Below the pieces are notes generated by a model. That model was not told the DNA's origin, ran no database searches, and was given only the letters and a program-made list of their open reading frames with translations. Made by a program: the position numbers and the translations under genes. A stretch of 64,000 bases of DNA from Hemibagrus wyckioides (taxonomy: Eukaryota > Chordata > Actinopteri > Siluriformes > Bagridae): contig NC_080717.1 in NCBI RefSeq assembly GCF_019097595.1, positions 24,422,876 through 24,486,875 on the forward strand, in the 5' to 3' direction. Every line of letters starts with the position of its first letter. Position 1 is the first letter of the stretch. Positions 58,699 to 64,000 of the stretch are shown here, one piece after another.

Positions 58699-59439
58699 CA
58701 GTAATCCCCCGTTTATCGCGGGGGTTACGTTCCAAACTTACCCGCGATACACGGGCGCCACCCCCAAATGCTTTTTTTAAATTGTTTAAGCCGTAAATGA
58801 CCCTCCCACATTCTTTAAACACACACAGAAAACATTTGCAAGCATATAGCGAGATGGATTTGGGGTAAATTCGTCACATTTATAGTGAGTACTGTATGTA
58901 GGTATGTTCCTTGCCAGAAGCCTTAGAAGGTGCAGAGCATTTGGGCGACATAATAGAGCTCGCAGAAAAACCATAAAAATACAGCGTACACAGAACAAAA
59001 CCAAACACTCGGGACAGTGACACGCGAAAAACTGGGATGCTGGAGAATTCTGCTTCCCTTTCCCCAACTGCACGCATAGCCAGCAGCAGCCAATCACAAC
59101 CGTGATTAAATTAATGGGGCATTCCGATTGGCTGGACTCGTTCCTCCAGCCATGCCGTATTTTGATTTTCACCGCGCTTTCCTAAACAACGCTACACTGT
59201 ACAGCATTCGATATATTATTATTTTACTTTATTTTAATTAATGTTTATTTTTTGTAATTAATAATTGTATTTTTATTAATAAATTATCTTATTTCAACAT
59301 AAAGACAATACACTGTAGGGTTTGCCTTATAAGGATACCACGATATATCGGGAAAATCCGCAAAAAAAATGTTCCAAATAAAAATCTGCGATATACCGGG
59401 ACCTCGATATATAAACCGCGATATAGAGGGGAATTACTG
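58699..59439. mobile_element. pogo/Tigger-like deletion derivative
   Basis: The element is 741 bp, flanked by TA at 58697-58698 and 59440-59441. The left end CAGTAATCCCCCGTTTATCG, then CGG, matches the reverse complement of the right end (CAGTAATTCCCCTCTATATC, then GCGG). On the minus strand an ATG at about 58949 starts MSPKCSAPSKASGKE. That resembles the N-terminus of pogo/Tigger transposases but is followed soon by a stop. So it appears to keep the ends and the first codons of an autonomous element. TA duplication and end sequence favour pogo/Tigger; the exact family is not certain. Confidence 0.7.
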
Positions 59440-59449
59440 TATCTATCAA

Positions 59450-59488
<39 letters not shown>

Positions 59489-59920
59489 CTGACTCTCTCT
59501 CTCTGTTTGTCCTTTTGTATTCGACAATTTGTCTGTCTGTCTGTCTGTCTCTGACTCTATCTCTGTTTGTCCCTCTGTCTTTGACAGTTTGTCTGTCTGT
59601 CTGTCTGTCTGTCATCCTGTCTTTTTATCGATATGTCTGTATATGCACCTGTCTGTCTGTCTGTCTGCCCAGATACTAGTATATTTTTCTATCTACCTGT
59701 CAGTCTATCTTCCTCACTATCTATCAGTCTATTTGTGTGTGTGTGTGTGTGTGTCTGTCTGTCCATCCAGTTGTCTGTTAGTCTGTCTATAGGCTTATCA
59801 TTTTGTATGTGGAAACTGTCTGTCCAGTTTTCTGTCTATCTGTCTATCCATCTGTTCAGTTGCCTGTCTGTCTGTCTGTCTGCCTGCCTGCCTGTCTGTC
59901 TGTCTGTCTGTATCTGTCTG
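59450..59920. repeat. (TCTG)n array, right part
   Basis: TCTG tetranucleotides with two near-identical blocks (TCTCTGACTCTCTCTC..TTTGTCC at about 59485 and 59550) and a (TG)n run at 59735-59752. It ends 45 bp from the microexon donor. Confidence 0.9.
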
Positions 59921-59964
59921 TAATATAAATGGCAGTGTGTTGCTGAGATCAGATGTGTACTCAC

Positions 59965-59982
59965 CATATTCCACATAGTCTC
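59965..59982 (-). CDS. ntrk3: ntrk3 microexon (18 nt) in the extracellular stalk
   Basis: This is an 18-nt exon of phase 1-1. The acceptor is strong: a branch-like CTAAT, then a pyrimidine-rich tract, then TTCCCAG. The donor is GTGAGT. Joined between its neighbours it adds six residues, so the stalk reads FDGDYVEYGVHPS. Skipping keeps the frame and gives FDVHPS. TrkA (NTRK1) is known to have an alternatively spliced 18-nt exon at the same point between the D5 domain and the membrane, and TrkB has a related YEDYG stretch here. What is seen: both splice sites, compatible phases and TrkB-like acidic/aromatic residues. What is inferred: that it is used, and that its use is regulated. The ORF is too short for gene finders to call. 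Confidence 0.8.
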
Positions 59983-60033
59983 CTGGGAATAAAGAGAAAA
60001 AGAGCGATTAGTGTCTCACATTAATAATGACAC

Positions 60034-60076
<43 letters not shown>

Positions 60077-60752
60077 CTCTCGCTCTCTCTCTCATTCACA
60101 CACACACAAACACACACACACACTAGTCCTTTCTTCATGTCCCTCATTAACCTTTTCACACTTAAAGTGTTTAGCTTTGGTCTTTAATGCTGTTTCTTTA
60201 CTACTGAGTAACACACAGCACAGAACAGCTGCTGCTGCTGCTGCTGAAGATAAAGATGATGATGATGATGATGATGATGACGATGATAGTGTTTAAGTGT
60301 TCAACACGTGAGTTATGAAGGCTGTTAAATCCTGGATTATGATCGATCCGAAGGAATTTATTCATTTTCTATAACAGCAGAAAAATAACGAATACTGTTA
60401 GAAAATGGCCGCCGCCTTTATTTTTTGGCCACACCCCCATCTGAGACTGACACTGATTTTGGAAAGACACCATGTTATTATTTAATTTTTCATTATTTGT
60501 TAGAATCCGTGTCAGAATAAACTGGTTATCACTCCATTTTGTCCTGTCACTCTAAGCCTAATAAATGTTAACAATTTACAGCAGAATTGTTTAGTAAATT
60601 CTCAAGAAATCTTCACTAACAATTATTATAATTAGAAATAATGAATTAATTATTATTAGCAAGATTAATTATTAAAAAGATTCGATATTGTATTTTTGTT
60701 GTCCTGGTTTGCAGACAAACAGAATAAATAAAAGAGAGAGAGATTTTTTTAC
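59983..60752 (-). other. ntrk3 intron upstream of the microexon
   Basis: A 770-bp intron. (TC)n at 60037-60093 and CA tracts to 60121 lie 55-140 bp from the microexon acceptor (GA and TG on the transcript). (CTG)n followed by (GAT)n lies at 60231-60290. The rest is unique, AT-rich sequence. Confidence 0.75.
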
Positions 60753-61049
60753 CATCAAACGGTGCTCCCATGAAGTGGGCGTAGACCGTTTTGTTGGCCA
60801 TGCCCAGAGAGTTGTGAGCCTCCAGTGTGTAGTTGCCGTTGTTGTGGTGGGTTGGGTTTTTGAAGATGAGACAGCCCTCGACCGAGTCTCGGTAAACCTC
60901 ACTTGCCATGTGGACGTAGTCGGTCTGCTGCAGTTCCACATCTCTGTAGAAGAAGCGCACCGTGGGCAGCGGCTGGCCGCGGACGATGAACAGCATACAC
61001 GTGTCGTGCCATTTCTCCGGGTTCTCGAATCGTATAATGGTGGGAGGGA
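60753..61049 (-). CDS. ntrk3: ntrk3 exon: Ig-C2 domain 2 (ligand-binding D5)
   Basis: This 297-bp exon (phase 1 in, phase 1 out; acceptor TGTCTGCAG, donor GTAAAA) encodes the second Ig-C2 domain, which in Trk receptors is the main neurotrophin-binding module. It completes a Phe codon and then reads PPTIIRFENPEKWHDTCMLF, through FKNPTHHNNGNYTLEAHNSL, to AHFMGAPFD. The two cysteines (DTCMLF and EGCLIF) fit the pair that forms the unusual exposed disulfide of Trk D5. The NNGNYTL block is the Trk family signature, and NYT and NKT are N-glycosylation sequons. HFMG resembles TrkB, while the rest of the gene is TrkC-like. The donor has an A-rich continuation rather than the strong GTRAGT form, which may matter for the alternative microexon that follows. 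Confidence 0.96.
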
Positions 61050-61259
61050 CTGCAGACATGACGAAAAGTGTGCAGCTTGTTACAGAAAGAGAGAAGAAAA
61101 TCTGCACTGTGGTTCACAAATTTGTCTTTCTCTACGTTAGCTGATGGATAGACATAGCTCAGCTTCTACAACTTCCATAACTTAAAATCACGTTTTAATT
61201 AAACACTTGGCATGGATTTAGGTCGTTTATGATAAGCCGAGAATGTCAAACTTTGGAGA

Positions 61260-61760
61260 GAATGGAGACAGATGAAGATAGAAAGGTTACAGATGGAGAA
61301 GCTGGAGATGGTGAGGGTAAAGATGAATGTAGAGACATATCGAGGATGGAAAGAATGAGAAGCTGGAAATGGAGAAGATAAAAAAGATGAGATGGAGATG
61401 ATCAATATAGAGAAGATGAGGTGGAGAGGATGAGATGGAGATGGAGAAGCTGGAAATGGAGATTATGGAGAAGATAAGTTGGAGATGATGGATATAGAGA
61501 GGATGAGATGGAGGTGGAGGTGGAGAGGATGAGATGGAGATGGAGAAGATGGAGAAGATGATATGGAGATGATGGATATAGAGAGGATGAGATGGAGGTG
61601 GAGAAGATGGAAATGGAGAAGATGGAGAAGATGATATGGAGATGATGGATATAGAGAGGATGAGATGGAGGTGGAGGTGAAGAGGATGAGATGGAAATGG
61701 AGAAGATGGAGAAGATGAGATGGAGATGATGGATATAGAGAGGATGAGGATGAGGAAAGG
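61260..61760. repeat. GATGGAGATGGAGAAGATG array, first
   Basis: Purine-rich hexamer-based repeat (GAGATG, GAGAAG, GAGGTG) with a higher-order unit of about 90 bp that includes ATGATGGATATAGAGAGGAT, present about four times. Confidence 0.9.
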
Positions 61761-61782
61761 ATAAAGATGTCAGTTGTTCCTT

Positions 61783-61905
61783 TACCAGACTCCAGAGTCC
61801 TTGTGAGCAAGCCGTTACTATAGCAACAATAACGTATTAATACCAGTGCAAACATGGGATCAGTCGTGCTGATTATAAAGATTTAATTCTAACCAATCAG
61901 AATCC
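61783..61905 (+). repeat. Dispersed repeat copy
   Basis: Contains AGACTCCAGAGTCCTTGTGA, GCCGTTACTATAGCAAC and TCTAACCAATCAGAATCCAG, the three hallmarks in the order seen in the copy at 4414-4640. Confidence 0.65.
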
Positions 61906-62419
61906 AGGACTAGTACTGATGCAGAATATTCCACTCATGTGAGAGCTCATGTACGTTCCTCACCACTGAATGTGAATGCAAACTGAAAAATGATGAGGTC
62001 TTGTTTTATGTGAAGTTCTTCTCACTTCTAGATCGACCTTCACATCTGACCTTCTCCTATAATTCTGCACTCGATGGAGCAGAAGGAATTGTTCTGAATG
62101 TCTTATGTCCTGGAAGGACAGAGTGTTCTCCACAAACACATCATCAGTGTAACACTCATCCTCACGTCATCCTCGTGTCAGACGCTCACAGCCTGTAATT
62201 ACCGATGTCTAAAACACATATTACCGTCTGCATCCGTCCACCCACACACTTTACACTTCCACATCCACCTCCAACGTCTGAGACGTCCATCACAAAGCAG
62301 ATCAGCTCATCATGTGGACTCAGAAAGACTTCTGTCCCAAAATTTCTAAACTTTACAAGCAGAAATTGGGAATAGCGATTTTTCACAGCTTGAAAGGTTG
62401 ATTTTTGTTTCTCACACAC

Positions 62420-63230
62420 AGTCTTTGGAGAAGGAGAGGATAGAGGTGGAGATGGAGAAGATGGAGATAGAGATGTAGATGGAGAGGATACAGATGGAGA
62501 GCATGGAGGTGGAAATAGGGAGAATGAGTTGGAGATGGAGATGGAGAGGATGAGACTGAGATGGAGAAGAAGGAGAGGATAAAGATGGAAATGGAGACAA
62601 TGGAGAAGACTGAGATGGAGAGGATGGAGGTGGAAATGTGGGGAAGGAGTTGGAGATGGAGGGTGGGATTGAGATGGAGAGGATGGAAGTGGAGTTGATG
62701 GAGGTGGAGAGAATGGAGGTAGAGTTGATGGAGGTGGAGAGAATGGAGGTGGAGAGAATGAAGGTCGAGAGGATGGAAGTGGAGAGGATAAAGGTAGAGT
62801 TGATAACGGTGGGGAGGATGGAGGTGGAGTTGATGAAGTTGGAGAGAATGGAGGTGGAGAGGATGGAGGTGGAGAGGATGGAGGTGGGAAAGATAGAGGT
62901 GGAGAAGATGGACGTGGAGAGGATGAAGGTAGAGTTGATGGAGGTGGAGAGGATGGAGGTGGAGATGATGGAGATGAGAAGGATGGAGGTGGAGAGGATG
63001 GAGGTAGAGTTGATGGAGGTGGAGATGATGGAGGCAGAGTTGATGGAGGTGGAGAGGATGGAGGTGTGAAGGATGGAGGTGTGAAGGATGGAGGTGGAGA
63101 GGATGAAGGTAGAGTTGATGTAGGTGGAGAGGATGGAGGTAGAGTTGATGGAGGTGGAGAGGATGGAGGTGTGAAGGATGGAGGTGGAGTTGATACAGAT
63201 GGAGAGGATGGAAATGCAGAGGATCAGAGA
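62420..63230. repeat. GATGGAGGTGGAGAG array, second
   Basis: Same purine repeat family as 61260-61760, here with GAGGTG and GTTGATGGAGGTGGAGA units of 15-18 bp. A + frame is open for 143 codons (M-E-V-E-R repeats), as expected from units divisible by three. Confidence 0.92.
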
Positions 63231-63519
63231 GAAAAACAGAGAATTTTTTTCCTTAGCGTCTGCATATATCTCTCAGTCGATGTGTACAGAGTCGAGAGCA
63301 TTGTGTTACAGCGTGTTGGACAACAGCATCAGATAGAAATGTAAATACACAAACCACTGAGCGTCTGATCTTCTCATATCACCATGTAACTGGATCCAGC
63401 AGTGAAGACAAATAAAAACACATCGGAACCACTGATAGATTAGACACCAAAAAAAACTGAGGAAACGACAAGATCAGACTGCTTTCATTTCTACACTCAG
63501 CTCATACTTCATACATCTC

Positions 63520-63521
<2 letters not shown>

Positions 63522-63578
<57 letters not shown>

Positions 63579-63580
63579 AA
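63522..63580. repeat. (AAAG)n microsatellite
   Basis: About 15 AAAG units. Confidence 0.95.
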
Positions 63581-63766
63581 ACAGATAAAATTAGAGAAGA
63601 AAGTAACAATAATAAAAGGACAGATAAAAATTATGATGCCTGATAGGAGAAAGATAGAAAGAAAATGATGGGACAATTGAAAGGAAGAAAAGAAAGAGCA
63701 GATGAAGGACAGAGGAATGTAATGAGGGCGGGAAGAAGGGAGAGAGAAGTGGAGAATGTGACTCAC

Positions 63767-63908
63767 ACTGGACGGAGAGATGGACGGACGTGTTGCTCAT
63801 CCCCACAATGTTCTCGGTGGTGCAGGGCAGCAGGGACAGGTTATCATCCCGACTCACGTTAAACAGCGTTAACGTCAACGAGTGCACGTGAGAAGGAAAC
63901 TGAGTGGC
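63767..63908 (-). CDS. ntrk3: ntrk3 exon: C-terminal half of Ig-C2 domain 1
   Basis: This internal exon of the TrkC neurotrophin-3 receptor encodes 47 residues plus one base (phase 0 in, phase 1 out). The acceptor is TTTCCAG and the donor GTGAGT. The peptide runs from ATQFPSHVHSL through LTLFNVSRDDNLSLLPC to TENIVGMSNTSVHLSVQ. This matches the end of the first Ig-C2 domain of TrkC (mammals: NVVGMSNASVALTV). It carries the second cysteine of the Ig fold (LLPC) and three N-glycosylation sequons (NVS, NLS, NTS). It is the first exon in transcript order inside this window; the leucine-rich-repeat exons must lie beyond base 64000. Family assignment is very secure. The choice of TrkC over TrkB rests on the VGMSN motif and on the later exons. 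Confidence 0.95.
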
Positions 63909-63946
63909 CTGGAAATGACAAAGAGGGAGGTTTAAAATCATTGGGT

Positions 63947-63982
<36 letters not shown>

Positions 63983-64000
63983 GTTAATCAGAGTGTGTAC
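63909..64000 (-). other. ntrk3 intron, window edge
   Basis: The last 92 bases belong to the intron upstream of the first exon seen, with a (CA)n tract at 63951-63980. The preceding exon is outside the window. Confidence 0.8.

Larger units (their letters stand above)
58133..59964 (-). other. ntrk3 intron (microexon / stalk exons)
   Basis: A 1,832-bp intron made largely of TCTG microsatellite (58274-58500, 59450-59920) with a pogo/Tigger-like element inserted between (58699-59439). A short (CAT)n run lies at 58151-58169. Confidence 0.75.
61050..63766 (-). other. ntrk3 intron between the two Ig-C2 exons
   Basis: A 2,717-bp intron with two GATGGAGATGGA-type arrays (61260-61760, 62420-63230), a dispersed repeat copy (61783-61905) and a GAAA microsatellite (63522-63580). 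The block 61910-62400 is unique, with no gene recognised. Confidence 0.75.

Noticed and set aside
58786..59172. 128-codon minus strand open frame
   Set aside because: Lies wholly inside the pogo/Tigger-like element; the frame that looks like a transposase start is a different, shorter one.
62638..63069. 143-codon + frame of MEVER repeats
   Set aside because: Translation of the GATGGAGGTGGAGAG array.
1612..64000. Assignment of the gene to TrkB (ntrk2)
   Set aside because: The D5 exon ending HFMG and the VAVKT residue are TrkB-like, but [28 protein letters not shown] and VTHRPDEDTFG are TrkC-specific.

Overview
This is a vertebrate, almost certainly teleost, genomic window. It lies inside one large receptor tyrosine kinase gene on the minus strand, the neurotrophin-3 receptor TrkC (ntrk3). 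Nine internal exons can be placed to the base. Each has consensus splice sites, all phases are compatible, and the encoded residues match TrkC rather than TrkA or TrkB (for example [14 protein letters not shown] in the kinase domain and VTHRPDEDTFG before the membrane). The 5' exons (signal peptide, leucine-rich repeats, first half of the first Ig domain) lie beyond base 64000. The 3' exons (rest of the activation loop and the kinase C-lobe) lie before base 1.

In transcript order, from high to low coordinates, the exons are: 63767-63908 (end of Ig-C2 domain 1), 60753-61049 (Ig-C2 domain 2, the NT-3-binding domain), 59965-59982 (an 18-nt microexon), 58047-58132 (extracellular stalk), 54871-54973 (transmembrane), 19397-19585 (juxtamembrane, with the NPQY docking site), 6419-6549 (kinase P-loop and VAVK), 4131-4303 (helix C to hinge) and 1612-1855 (catalytic loop, DFG and YSTDYY). 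The intron between the transmembrane and juxtamembrane exons is about 35 kb, and the next one is about 12.8 kb. No second protein-coding gene is convincing anywhere in the window. The many other open frames are stop-free readings of tandem repeats.

The introns are extremely repeat-rich. Minisatellites include a 31-bp unit at 1-1594, a 41-bp core plus (TG)n at 6697-7670, a 36-bp unit at 8525-9700, a 30/36-bp unit at 18560-19350 with an inverted relative at 42085-43270, a 28-bp unit at 29068-31790, and an 18/20-bp unit at 31790-33312. There are very many CA, TC/GA, TAA, ATCT, TCTG and GAAA microsatellites. Mobile elements include two Tc1/mariner elements with frameshifted DD34E transposases, a fold-back element made of Tc1-like 3' ends, a pogo/Tigger-like deletion derivative, two further TIR elements, and several tRNA-related SINEs, one with an 11-bp target duplication. 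The repeat types (Tc1 families, a SINE resembling the Mermaid type, high CA/TC content) suggest an ostariophysan fish such as a catfish, but that is inference.

I found no prokaryotic, viral or unknown multi-gene system. The most interesting points are the 18-nt microexon at the position where TrkA carries its own alternative 18-nt exon, a CA-rich (transcript strand) minisatellite starting right after the donor where mammalian TrkC kinase inserts are spliced in, the inverted minisatellite pair, and the fold-back Tc1 derivative.
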